From the NCBI RefSeq assembly GCF_020194175.1, contig NZ_JADYVX010000039.1, forward strand, positions 1 to 64,000: a stretch of DNA of 64,000 nt. Direction: 5' to 3'. Source of the DNA: Bradyrhizobium sp. BRP22. Lineage in GTDB: Bacteria; Pseudomonadota; Alphaproteobacteria; Rhizobiales; Xanthobacteraceae. The notes under the pieces were generated by a model that saw only the letters and a list, made by a program, of their open reading frames with translations, was not told the DNA's origin and did no database searches. Position numbers and translations under genes: made by a program. Each line of letters opens with the position of its first letter. Positions within the stretch are counted from its first letter, which is position 1. Of the stretch, positions 44,558 through 52,949 are shown piece after piece.

Positions 44558-46288
44558 TCAATCCGCGTCCGCGGCGAGATCCTCGAACCGTCCCTCGGAC
44601 CACAGCCGGCGCGCGAGGCTGCGCTGGATCTTGCCGCTGGTGGTCTTCGGCAGCGTTCCCGGCCGGATCAGCACGATATGGCGGGTGAACAATTCGTGCT
44701 GACCGGTGACATGCTCGCGGATCAGGCCCTTCATCTCGGCGCCGTCGATCCGGTTGCGCTCGGTGCGCTCGACTTCCTGCACGACGACAAGCGTTTCATC
44801 ACCGTGCTCGTCGTTCACCGAGAAGGCCGCGCCGCAATTGGCGCGCAGCGCCGAATGTGCCGCCTGCACCGTGCGCTCGATGTCCTGCGGATAGTGGTTG
44901 ATGCCCCTGACGATGATGAGGTCCTTGATCCGCCCGGTGATGAAGAGTTCGCCCGTGGAATCGAGGAAGCCGAGGTCGCCGGTGCGCAGCCAGCTCGCGC
45001 CGTCGTCATCGCCCGCGATGCGCGCGTGCAGGCCGGCCTTGGTTGCCTCAGGATTGTTCCAATAGGTGCCCGCGACATTGGCGCCGTTGACCCAGACCTC
45101 GCCGACCTGGTCGACGGGCAGCCGCGCACAGCTGTCGGGATCGACGATCGCGATCCGCTCGCCTTCAAGCGCGCGACCGCAGCCGACCAGCGTCTGGCTG
45201 TCGGTCGCATCAGCCGGCGCCTCGACCCGATGCGCCTGCAGCGCCGCGCGGCTGACATCGCGCGTCAGATGGCCGGCGCCACGGCTGCCGCCGGAGATCA
45301 AGAGCGTCGCTTCCGCCATGCCATAGGCCGGAAACGTGGCGCGGGAATCGAAGCCATGACCGGCAAAGGTCTCGATGAATTGCCTGATCGTTTCGGCATG
45401 CACCGGCTCGGCGCCGTTGAGCGCGATCTTCCAGGACGAGAGATCGACGCCCTCCATCTGCTCGGCGCGATAGCGGCTGACGCAGAGATCGTAGCCGAAA
45501 TTCGGGCAGCATGCGACCTCGGCGCGATAGTCGCTGATCGCGCGCAGCCAGTTGAGCGGGCGCTGGGTGAAGGCATTCGGCGCCATCAGCACGCAGAGCG
45601 CGCCAACATAGAGCGCCTCCAGCGTGTTCAGGATCAGCCCCATGTCGTGGTAGAGCGGCACCCAGTTGACATAGGTCGATCGCTCGGTGTTGCCGAGCGA
45701 GATGCGGATCATCTCGAGATTGGCGAGCAGGTTGCCGTGGCTCACGGCGACGCCCTTGGGCTCGGACGTCGAGCCCGAGGTGTATTGCAGGAAGGCGATA
45801 TCGTCTCGCGTGGGAAGCGGCAGATCGGCTGCGGCTTGCGCCGGCGCCGTACCAAGATCGACCGCCAGCCACTGAAGGCCTTCGCGCGAGAACCGCTCCT
45901 GCAGATCGCCGCGGAGGGCGAAGGCCGAGCTGGTGAGCGCGATCGCAGGCTCGCAATTGGCCATGATCGCGGCGCTGGAGTCGCGTGCGCCCTGCCGCCG
46001 CGGCATCATCATCGGCACCGCGATCACGCGCGCGATCAGGCAGCCGAAGAAGGCGACGACGAATTCGAGCCCGGGCGGAAACACCAGCATCGCGCGATCG
46101 CCGGGTCGGGTGACTTCGCCAAGCCGCACCGCCAGCGCGCGGGCCGCATTATGCAACTCGCGAAAGGTGAGGACCGCTTCCTCTGCGCCGCGGTCGGAGA
46201 GGAAGATATAGGCGCGCGCGTCGGGCTGCGTTTCCGCCCGCTTTGCCAGCAGCGCCACCAGCGAGGAAAACGTCTCCATCTTGGCCAA
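44558..46288 (-). CDS. Fatty acyl-AMP ligase (FAAL)
   Basis: 576 residues of the ANL superfamily. Adenylation motif FLQYTSGSTSEPKGVAVSHGN (split: TSGST, EPKG), VNWVPLYHDMGLILNTLEAL (shown in part), ALNGAEPVH, PAYGMAEATLLISGG, WLRTGDLGFLDSTGELFITG and the A10-type lysine in TTSGKIQRS. WxPLYHDMGL and YGMAEATL are typical of FAAL rather than acyl-CoA synthetases. It activates a fatty acid as acyl-AMP and should load the ACP encoded 22 bases upstream. It is convergent with the desaturase-MBOAT-SGNH genes. Confidence 0.92.
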   Translation of the reverse strand: MAKMETFSSLVALLAKRAETQPDARAYIFLSDRGAEEAVLTFRELHNAARALAVRLGEVTRPGDRAMLVFPPGLEFVVAFFGCLIARVIAVPMMMPRRQGARDSSAAIMANCEPAIALTSSAFALRGDLQERFSREGLQWLAVDLGTAPAQAAADLPLPTRDDIAFLQYTSGSTSEPKGVAVSHGNLLANLEMIRISLGNTERSTYVNWVPLYHDMGLILNTLEALYVGALCVLMAPNAFTQRPLNWLRAISDYRAEVACCPNFGYDLCVSRYRAEQMEGVDLSSWKIALNGAEPVHAETIRQFIETFAGHGFDSRATFPAYGMAEATLLISGGSRGAGHLTRDVSRAALQAHRVEAPADATDSQTLVGCGRALEGERIAIVDPDSCARLPVDQVGEVWVNGANVAGTYWNNPEATKAGLHARIAGDDDGASWLRTGDLGFLDSTGELFITGRIKDLIIVRGINHYPQDIERTVQAAHSALRANCGAAFSVNDEHGDETLVVVQEVERTERNRIDGAEMKGLIREHVTGQHELFTRHIVLIRPGTLPKTTSGKIQRSLARRLWSEGRFEDLAADAD

Positions 46289-46310
46289 TGATATCCGGCG
46301 ACGATAAGGA

Positions 46311-46565
46311 TCAGGCAGCGGAGCGCGCCGCGAGCTTTTCAGCGAGATAACGCGACAGCGCGTCGACAGTGGGATAGTCGTAGAAATCGTCGGTCGAAAG
46401 CTCGAGGTCGAGCTTCTCCTCGAGTTCCATCATGACATAGACGACCATCGCCGAATCGAGCCCGAGCCGGTTGAACTTCGTATCGGTCTTGACCCGGTCC
46501 TTTGCGATCCGCAGCACTTTCGCGAGCGAATCGACGCAAAAACCCGATATTTCTGCCTGTGTCAT
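46311..46565 (-). CDS. Acyl carrier protein
   Basis: 84 residues from MTQAEISGFCVDSL. Four-helix carrier protein with the phosphopantetheine site LGLDS (Ser38) and the acidic helix II/III region MVVYVMMELEEKLDLELSTD (shown in part). It is shorter and different from the housekeeping AcpP (DSLD motif), so it is probably dedicated to the adjacent FAAL, with which it forms an operon (22-base gap, ACP first). A longer upstream frame has no ACP similarity. Confidence 0.92.
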   Translation of the reverse strand: MTQAEISGFCVDSLAKVLRIAKDRVKTDTKFNRLGLDSAMVVYVMMELEEKLDLELSTDDFYDYPTVDALSRYLAEKLAARSAA

Positions 46566-46819
46566 GAGAAATCCAGCGAAACGATCAGACACAATACGAA
46601 CACAGCGGGCATTGTCAATTTGGGCTCGCGCAGCCGTGTTGATGGCGATCGTGCACGATCCGGACGTACGGGGCGCCATTGGCGCGACGGGCTTTCAGGC
46701 ATGCGCGGGGTTTGCGCCGAGTTCGGGCGCAAGCCAGGATCGGGCTCAGAAGAAACAGAAAGAAAAGAACGGGATGACGATGCCATCCCGCTCCGAGACG
46801 TCGACCAGCTCTGCGCTGG
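46566..46819. other. Intergenic region between the ACP and L,D-transpeptidase genes
   Basis: 254 bases with no gene. It contains the terminator of the L,D-transpeptidase gene at its right side and must hold the promoter of the ACP-FAAL operon at its left side, but no clear boxes are visible. Confidence 0.5.
46756..46790 (-). terminator. Intrinsic terminator of the L,D-transpeptidase gene
   Basis: Read on the minus strand: CGGGATG, seven-base loop, CATCCCG (46790-46770), followed immediately by TTCTTTTCTTTCTG. A 7-bp GC-rich stem with a T-rich tail, 30 bases after the stop codon. Confidence 0.75.
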
Positions 46820-47593
46820 TCAATCCTGATAGGTAAAGAAGCCGCGCGGACGCTGCTGCTGGTAATAATAGCCCTGCGGCGCCGGCACGTAGCGGTCGGA
46901 ATATTGCTGCGGCTGCCGATAGTAGGTCTGTGTATCGTAGACGCGGCGGCTGCGCGGCGCCGGATACATCTGCGCCGTAGAGCTGCCGTCGGCCGGGTAG
47001 ATGTAGCCGTCATCGGCGCGCACCTGCGGCATCTGCTGCTGCGGCGGCGGCGTGATCACGACAGGATCGCCGGCGGCGGCCGCGTCATATTGCTGGTCGT
47101 ACTGCTGCGGCGCGCGGCGGGCGACGGCATTGTTGCCGCGCCTCGGATTGCGCGCGAGCGCAACCTGCGAGGAGCCGGTCAGCGTCACCGTGGTATTGAG
47201 CACGCCTTGCTCCTGCACAAGCGCGTAGAGCGTGGACGCATGCTCGCGCGACAATCGCACGCAGCCATGGGAAGCGGGACTGCCGAGGCGGTTGACGGAA
47301 TCGGTGCCGTGGATCGCATGCCCGATCTTGGTGAAGAAGATCGAATGCGGCATCGGCGCGTCGTCGAATTCCTTGGAGTAGTGGTCTTCCTCCATGCGGA
47401 AGGCGCGGAAGGAGCCGTTCGGCGTCTCGTAGGACGGGATGCCAGTCGAGACCGGCCAGTGATACCGCTCGACGCCGTCGACTGCGACGGTCATCTGCTG
47501 GTTGTCCTTGTCGACGGTGATGGCGACTTTGGCCTGTGCGGTGCCGGCAAGAGCCAGCGTCAGGGCGGTGAAAGCAACGAGGAACGTACGCAT
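46820..47593 (-). CDS. Secreted L,D-transpeptidase (YkuD family)
   Basis: 257 residues. A cleavable signal peptide (about 1-21, MRTFLVAFTALTLALAGTAQ) is followed by the YkuD catalytic domain with HAIHGT (His95) and SPASHGCVRLS (His109, Cys111 nucleophile, Arg113). It makes 3-3 peptidoglycan crosslinks or attaches proteins to peptidoglycan. The last 90 residues form a low-complexity tail rich in Gln, Tyr, Pro and Arg (QQYDQQYDAAAAG, YYRQPQQYSDRY), which is probably disordered. The ribosome site GGAGG supports this start; 230 bases of upstream frame are not coding. A terminator follows. Confidence 0.92.
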   Translation of the reverse strand: MRTFLVAFTALTLALAGTAQAKVAITVDKDNQQMTVAVDGVERYHWPVSTGIPSYETPNGSFRAFRMEEDHYSKEFDDAPMPHSIFFTKIGHAIHGTDSVNRLGSPASHGCVRLSREHASTLYALVQEQGVLNTTVTLTGSSQVALARNPRRGNNAVARRAPQQYDQQYDAAAAGDPVVITPPPQQQMPQVRADDGYIYPADGSSTAQMYPAPRSRRVYDTQTYYRQPQQYSDRYVPAPQGYYYQQQRPRGFFTYQD

Positions 47594-47881
47594 CTTACTT
47601 TGGCCCTCCAGGCCTACCATTGCAGCGCCGCGGCTCTCCGTCCCCGGCACCCAATATGCCCGGAATCCGGCTTGGGTTCCAGTAGCCCGCCTATGCATCG
47701 TTAATATAACGCGCGGCGCAAGCAAGGCGCGATCGGCGAAATCGCGCGCCGGCCTGCTGACTTTTTCGCGAGTTGTGAGCGCACGACTCGAATTCGTCAC
47801 AGAGGCGCAACCATTTGGCCGCATGGGCGTTTCACACTCCCGCCTGACGGTACGATTTGCCGTGCATTTTGGGAAATTGCG

Positions 47882-48217
47882 ATGAAGAAGAAGACCAGGG
47901 TCAAGACGCTGGCGCTACCCCACGTCACTGCGGCGCGGCTCGTGCTTGCGGCCGCGGCCATCATCCTCGCATTGCTTGCGATGCCTCACCTCGGACATGC
48001 TCAGGGCATCGTGCGCGGCGCGCAGCAGGGGTCCTACGAGGGCAACCGGATCGCCGGTCCGGTCGGCGGCGTGGTTGGTGGTGCCGTGGGTGCTGGCGTC
48101 GGCGGTGCCGTCGGTGCAGTCAACGGCGTGCTCGGCCTGCCCAATCGTGGCTGGCACCGCGGCCACCGCTGCCGCGGCTACTACACCCGCTCAGGCCATT
48201 TCCACTGCTATCGCTGA
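47882..48217 (+). CDS. Small secreted glycine-rich protein, unknown function
   Basis: 111 residues. A long basic N-terminus and hydrophobic stretch (about 19-40, ARLVLAAAAIILALLAMPHL) form a signal peptide, probably cut after GHA. A glycine-zipper segment (GPVGGVVGGAVGAGVGGAVG) follows and the tail is basic and His/Cys-containing (HRGHRCRGYYTRSGHFHCYR). The ribosome site (GGGAA) is moderate. Glycine zippers of this type occur in envelope and surface proteins. No named family is recognised. It is divergent from the L,D-transpeptidase over 288 bases. Confidence 0.75.
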   Translation: MKKKTRVKTLALPHVTAARLVLAAAAIILALLAMPHLGHAQGIVRGAQQGSYEGNRIAGPVGGVVGGAVGAGVGGAVGAVNGVLGLPNRGWHRGHRCRGYYTRSGHFHCYR

Positions 48218-48233
48218 TCGCGTGAGGGACATC

Positions 48234-48323
48234 GTCATTCCGGGGCGCGCGTGAGCGCGAACCCGGAATCTCGCGCCGCAATCTCTGGATTCCGGTTCAT
48301 GCTTCGCATGACCCGGAATGACG
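48234..48323. repeat. Palindromic repeat, class A, copy 6 (diverged)
   Basis: GTCATTCCGGGGCGCGCGTG, GCGAACCCGGAATCTCGCGC, CGCAATCTCTGGATTCCGG, TTCATGCTTCGCATGACCCG, GAATGACGG. The centre is changed by an inserted segment, so the CTCGAG palindrome is lost. It separates the small secreted protein from the convergent ABC permease. Confidence 0.8.
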
Positions 48324-48332
48324 GCTGGGTGA

Positions 48333-49094
48333 TCAATGCTTGAGCCGGTAGCCCGTCCTGAAGATCCACCAGACGATCGCCATGCAGATGACGAGGAAGC
48401 CCAGCGTCATGCCCAGGCTGAGCCCAACGCCGACGTCGGCGATCTCGTAGAAACTCCAGCGGAAGCCGGAGATCAGGTAGACCACGGGATTGAGCAGGGC
48501 GATGGTGTGCCAGCCCGAGGGCAGCATGTTGACGGAGTAGAAGCTGCCGCCCAGAAACGTCAGCGGCGTCACCACCAGCATCGGGATCATCTGCAGCTTC
48601 TCGAACCCATCAGCCCAGATGCCGATGATGAAGCCGAACAGGCTGAAGGTGACGGCGGTCAGCACCAGGAAGGTCAGCATCCAGATCGGGTGCTTGATGT
48701 GCAGCGGCACGAACAATGCGGCCGTCGCCAGGATGATCAGCCCCAGGATGATCGATTTGCTCGCGGCCGCCCCGACATAGCCGACGATGATCTCGACATA
48801 GGAGATCGGCGCCGAGAGGATCTCATAGATCGTGCCGACGAACTTCGGGAAATAGATGCCGAAGGATGCATTGGCGATACTCTGCGTCAGCACCGACAGC
48901 ATCACGAGTCCCGGCACGATGAAGGTGCCGTAGCTGACGCCCTCGACTTCCGTGATGCGCGAGCCGATCGCGGCGCCGAACACCACGAAGTAAAGCGAGG
49001 TCGAGACGACAGGCGAGACGATGCTCTGCAACAGCGTGCGCCAGGTGCGCGCCATTTCGAACAAATAGATTGCGCGGATCGCTCGATAATTCAT
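48333..49094 (-). CDS. ABC-2 type exporter permease
   Basis: 253 residues and six membrane helices. The ABC2_membrane block GVSYGTFIVPGLVMLSVL near residue 55 and the conserved LTFLGGSFYSVNMLPSGW and NPVVYLISGFRWSFYEIADV are typical of the YadH/NodJ-like group. It forms an exporter with the ATPase encoded just upstream, whose stop codon overlaps its start (ATGA). The substrate is unknown; lipid or polysaccharide is possible. Confidence 0.92.
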   Translation of the reverse strand: MNYRAIRAIYLFEMARTWRTLLQSIVSPVVSTSLYFVVFGAAIGSRITEVEGVSYGTFIVPGLVMLSVLTQSIANASFGIYFPKFVGTIYEILSAPISYVEIIVGYVGAAASKSIILGLIILATAALFVPLHIKHPIWMLTFLVLTAVTFSLFGFIIGIWADGFEKLQMIPMLVVTPLTFLGGSFYSVNMLPSGWHTIALLNPVVYLISGFRWSFYEIADVGVGLSLGMTLGFLVICMAIVWWIFRTGYRLKH

Positions 49095-50014
49095 GGCGCC
49101 CTCACCAGGCTGACGAAGATGTCTTCCAGCGAAGACTGGCTGGTCTCGAGGTCGGAGAAACGAATCCCGGCATTGCGGAGATCGCCCAGCAGGCTGGTGA
49201 TGCCGGTGCGTTCGCCCGCAGTGTCGTAATCATAGATCAGCTCGGTGCCGCCTTCCGACAGCACCAGATGATAGTGCGCAAGCGCCGGCGGAACGGCGTC
49301 GATCTTGTGCGCCAGATGCAGCTTGAGCTGCTTCTTGCCGAGCTTGTCCATCAGCTTGGCCTTGTCCTCGACCAGGATGATCTCGCCTCTGTTGATGACC
49401 CCAATGCGGTCGGCCATCTCCTCGGCTTCCTCGATGTAGTGCGTGGTCAGGATGATGGTGACGCCGGCATCGCGCAGCGTCCGCACCACCTCCCACATGC
49501 CCTTGCGCAGCTCGACGTCGACGCCGGCGGTCGGCTCGTCCAGGAAAAGTATCTGCGGCTCGTGCGACAACGCTTTGGCGATCATCACGCGGCGCTTCAT
49601 GCCGCCCGACAGCGTGATGATCTTGGAATCCTTCTTCTCCCACAGCGAGAGGTCCTTCAGCACCTTCTCGACGTAAGCCGGGTTTTTCGGCTTGCCGAAC
49701 AGGCCGCGGCTGAAGCTCACGGTCGCCCAGACCGTCTCAAACGAATCGGTGTGCAGTTCCTGCGGCACCAGGCCGATCAGCGATCGCGCGGCGCGGTAGG
49801 ATTTGATGATGTCGTGGCCGTCGATCGCGACGCTGCCTTCACTCGGATTGGCGATGCCGCAGATGATGCTGATCAGCGTCGTCTTGCCGGCGCCGTTCGG
49901 CCCGAGCAGCGCAAAGATCTCGCCGCGCCGGATATCGAGATTGATATTGTTCAGCGCCCTGAAGCCGGAGCCATAGACCTTCGAAAGATGAGAAACGGAA
50001 ATGATCGGCGACAT
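49091..50014 (-). CDS. ABC exporter ATP-binding protein (ABC-2 type)
   Basis: 307 residues from MSPIISVSHLSKVYGS. Walker A GPNGAGKTT, Q-loop LVPQEL, signature LSGGMKRR, Walker B ILFLDEPTAGVD and H-loop TTHYIEEAEEMADR. The YadG-like C-terminal extension of about 80 residues has no known function. Operon with the permease gene (4-base overlap). Start at 50014 is chosen because the ten upstream codons lack similarity. Confidence 0.93.
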   Translation of the reverse strand: MSPIISVSHLSKVYGSGFRALNNINLDIRRGEIFALLGPNGAGKTTLISIICGIANPSEGSVAIDGHDIIKSYRAARSLIGLVPQELHTDSFETVWATVSFSRGLFGKPKNPAYVEKVLKDLSLWEKKDSKIITLSGGMKRRVMIAKALSHEPQILFLDEPTAGVDVELRKGMWEVVRTLRDAGVTIILTTHYIEEAEEMADRIGVINRGEIILVEDKAKLMDKLGKKQLKLHLAHKIDAVPPALAHYHLVLSEGGTELIYDYDTAGERTGITSLLGDLRNAGIRFSDLETSQSSLEDIFVSLVRAP

Positions 50015-50116
50015 GGCTGATGATGACGGGCTGAAATGTGGCAAGGAACGCGACGTCGCGTCGCGCGGGAGGAGGGCCGGGCGTACATAGGAACCCCCGG
50101 CGCGTTCCGCAATCGG

Positions 50117-52669
50117 CTACGCCCGCTCCACGAAACTATCGACCACCTTTTTCTCGCCGGCCTTTTCGAAGGCAATGGTGAGCTTGTTGCCGTCGATCTT
50201 CACCACGTGGCCGTAGCCGAATTTCTGGTGGAACACGCGGTCGTCGAGCGAGAATTCCGAAACCGTCCCGGTCGATTTTGCGACCAGCTCGCCCTCGATC
50301 ACCAGCGGGCCGCGCTTGTTGCGTCCGAAGCCGCCGAACGGCGATTGCTGCTCCTCGAATCCGCCGCCTGAGCCGCCGCGGTTCTGGTTGCGGGCGCGGT
50401 TGGCCTGGGCACGCTGCCAGCCCGGCGTGGTGTAGCTCGAGCCGAAGGCTTCGACATTGTCGAAGCGCGAGGGACCGTAGCCGCCGGTGCCGCCCCACCC
50501 CGAGCCGCCCTTGGATTCCGTGATCTCGACATTATGCGCCGGCAATTCGTCGAGGAAGCGCGAGGGGATCGTGGTCGACCAGGTGCCGTGGATGCGGCGG
50601 TTGGTGGCGAAATAGATTTTGGCGCGGCGCCGGGCGCGCGTCAGGCCGACATGGGCGAGGCGGCGCTCTTCCTCGAGGCCGGCACGGCCTTGTTCGTCGA
50701 GCGTGCGCTGGCTCGGAAACAGGCCTTCCTCCCAGCCGGGCAGGAAGACATTGTCGAACTCCAGCCCCTTGGCGGAATGCAGCGTCATCAGCGACACCGC
50801 TTCGTCGCCGGCTTCGCCATCGCGATCCATCACCAGCGAGATGTGCTCGAGGAAGCCTTGCAGGTTCTCGAACTCCTCCATCGAGCGTACCAGCTCCTTG
50901 AGGTTGTCGAGCCTGCCGGCGGCGTCGGCCGAGCGATCCTTCTGCCACATCTCGGTGTAGCCGCTCTCGTCGAGCACGATCTGCGCCAGCTCGGTGTGCG
51001 CGGCGACCTCGCTCTGCGCGCGCCAGCGGTCGAACTGCCGCACGACATCGCGCAGGCTCCCGCGCGCCTTCGGCTTCAACTCGTCGGTTTCCGCCACCGC
51101 ACGCGCCGCCTCGAACAACGGAATGCGGCGCTTGCGAGCGTGATCGTGCAAGAGCTGCACGGTGGCATCGCCCAGCCCTCGCTTCGGCACATTGATGATG
51201 CGCTCGAAGGCGAGATCGTCGGCGGGGGAATTGATCGTGCGCAGATAGGCCAACGCGTCGCGGATTTCGGCGCGCTCATAGAAGCGCGGGCCGCCGATCA
51301 CGCGATAGGGCAGGCCGAGCGTGACGAAGCGGTCTTCGAACTCGCGCATCTGGAATGAGGCGCGCACCAGGATTGCGATCTCGTTCAAATTCTCGCCGGC
51401 GCGCTGCAGATCCTCGATCTCTTCGCCGATCCCGCGCGCTTCCTCTTCCGAATCCCAGGAGCCGGTGACGGTGACCTTCTCGCCGTCCTCGTCCTCGGTG
51501 CGCAAGGTCTTGCCGAGCCGGCCTTCATTGTGCGCGATCAGATGCGAGGCGGCGGCGAGGATGTGGCCGGTCGAGCGATAGTTGCGCTCGAGGCGAATGA
51601 CCTTCGCGCCGGGAAAATCGTGCTCGAAACGCAGGATGTTGTCGACCTCGGCACCGCGCCAGCCATAGATCGACTGGTCGTCATCGCCGACGCAGCAGAT
51701 GTTCTTGGGGGCGGCTGAAGGCACCGGCGTAGGAGAGGTGTCCTCTGTCATTCCGGGATGCGCTGAAAGCGCAGACCCGGAATCTCGAGATTCCGGGATC
51801 GCATCTTCGATGCGCCCCGGAATGACGGTAGAGAGAGGAGCCGGCTTGGACGGCGATGGCGCCTGCGACAGCAGCCGCAGCCAGAGATACTGGGCGACGT
51901 TAGTGTCCTGATATTCGTCGACCAGGATGAACTTGAAGCGGTTCTGATATTGCCGGAGCACGTCCGGGTTCTCGCGGAACAGGCGGATGTTCTCGAGCAG
52001 GAGATCGCCGAAATCGGCGGCGTTGAGGATCTTCAGCCGCTCCTGATAGCTCGCATAGAGCTTGCCGCCCTTGCCGTTGGCGAAGCTCGCCGCCTCGCCC
52101 GCCGGCACCTGCGACGGCGTCAGGCCGCGGTTCTTCCAGGCGTCGATCAGCCCGGCCAGCATCCGCGCCGGCCAGCGCTTGTCGTCGATATTCTCCGCCT
52201 GCAGCAGTTGCTTCAGCAGCCGCACCTGGTCGTCGACGTCGAGCACGGTGAAGTTGGACTTGAGCTGCACCAGCTCGGCATGGATGCGCAGGATGCGGCC
52301 GGCGATCGAGTGGAAAGTGCCGAGCCACGGCATGCCCTCGACGGCCTGGCCGAGCATCTGGCCGAGCCGCAGCTTCATCTCGCGCGCCGCCTTGTTGGTG
52401 AAGGTCACCGAAAGGATCTCGTGCGGCCGGGCGCGGCCCTGGCTCAGGATATGGGCGATACGGGTGGTGAGCACCCGCGTCTTGCCGGTGCCGGCGCCGG
52501 CCAGAACCAGCACCGGACCGTCCAGCGTCTCCACCGCCTCGCGCTGCTCCGGATTGAGGCCCATGAGATATTGCGGGCCTGCGGCAGCGCGGGCGCGCGC
52601 AGCAATGCCGCCAGCCAGCGGCTGGTGCTCGGGAACGGCCTGGTGGGACAGCTTGCTCGGCTCTGTCAT
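50117..52669 (-). CDS. uvrD: UvrD-type DNA helicase with palindromic-repeat insertion
   Basis: Superfamily 1 3'-5' helicase of excision and mismatch repair. 850 residues, against about 720 in E. coli. Walker A AGAGTGKT at 57-64, motif II LVDEYQDTN, motif III GDDDQSIYGWRGA, LERNYRST (motif IV), LMTLHSAKGLEFD (motif V) and LAHVGLTRARRRA (motif VI). Between motifs II and III, after LWLRLLSQ, there is an extra segment of about 45-50 residues, of which residues about 281-308 are encoded by a complete class A repeat. The Gly/Asn-rich stretch near 730-790 and a Tudor-like C-terminal end (VFHQKFGYGHV) are usual for the family. Confidence 0.95.
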   Translation of the reverse strand: MTEPSKLSHQAVPEHQPLAGGIAARARAAAGPQYLMGLNPEQREAVETLDGPVLVLAGAGTGKTRVLTTRIAHILSQGRARPHEILSVTFTNKAAREMKLRLGQMLGQAVEGMPWLGTFHSIAGRILRIHAELVQLKSNFTVLDVDDQVRLLKQLLQAENIDDKRWPARMLAGLIDAWKNRGLTPSQVPAGEAASFANGKGGKLYASYQERLKILNAADFGDLLLENIRLFRENPDVLRQYQNRFKFILVDEYQDTNVAQYLWLRLLSQAPSPSKPAPLSTVIPGRIEDAIPESRDSGSALSAHPGMTEDTSPTPVPSAAPKNICCVGDDDQSIYGWRGAEVDNILRFEHDFPGAKVIRLERNYRSTGHILAAASHLIAHNEGRLGKTLRTEDEDGEKVTVTGSWDSEEEARGIGEEIEDLQRAGENLNEIAILVRASFQMREFEDRFVTLGLPYRVIGGPRFYERAEIRDALAYLRTINSPADDLAFERIINVPKRGLGDATVQLLHDHARKRRIPLFEAARAVAETDELKPKARGSLRDVVRQFDRWRAQSEVAAHTELAQIVLDESGYTEMWQKDRSADAAGRLDNLKELVRSMEEFENLQGFLEHISLVMDRDGEAGDEAVSLMTLHSAKGLEFDNVFLPGWEEGLFPSQRTLDEQGRAGLEEERRLAHVGLTRARRRAKIYFATNRRIHGTWSTTIPSRFLDELPAHNVEITESKGGSGWGGTGGYGPSRFDNVEAFGSSYTTPGWQRAQANRARNQNRGGSGGGFEEQQSPFGGFGRNKRGPLVIEGELVAKSTGTVSEFSLDDRVFHQKFGYGHVVKIDGNKLTIAFEKAGEKKVVDSFVERA
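51746..51828. repeat. Palindromic repeat, class A, copy 7, inside uvrD
   Basis: GTCATTCCGGGATGCGCTGA, AAGCGCAGACCCGGAATCTC, GAGATTCCGGGATCGCATCT, TCGATGCGCCCCGGAATGAC. It is intact at both ends and at the centre, and in the uvrD reading frame it encodes TVIPGRIEDAIPESRDSG and then SALSAHPGMT without a stop codon. Confidence 0.9.
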
Positions 52670-52949
52670 CGCGAATCGTTTGGCCCCACCATGGCACCGT
52701 GGTGCGGTGAAGGGGAGCCTTCTTAGCAGGGATTAAAGGCCATATAGGGCCTCTTCCTCCATTTTGACAGGTTTTATCCGCCTCTCGCGCCGGGCTGCCA
52801 GCTACGGCAAACACGGGATTTGTTCCTTCGAAAACGGCAAATTTCGCGGTTTTCCCGCCCGGAACCTTCGTTTTCGGGGCGGATTGTTTTCTCAAATCCG
52901 GCGCGATGTTCGGTCGTGCCGGTGGAAACGGAAAGCAGAGGGTTTGGCC
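52670..52949. other. Divergent region between uvrD and the DUF1328 gene
   Basis: 280 bases with no gene. An inverted repeat AGGCCATATAGGGCCT lies at about 52736-52751 and could be an operator or part of a promoter. No LexA box of the alphaproteobacterial type (GTTC-N7-GTTC) is evident. Confidence 0.4.

Noticed and set aside
44678..46291. A 537-codon open frame antisense to the fatty acyl-AMP ligase gene
   Set aside because: Its translation is Arg/Asp/Gly-rich without family motifs, whereas the opposite strand encodes all FAAL motifs. Long antisense frames are expected at this GC content.
52800..52880. Possible LexA box in the uvrD upstream region (GTTCCTTCGAAAAC)
   Set aside because: It does not fit the alphaproteobacterial GTTC-N7-GTTC pattern.
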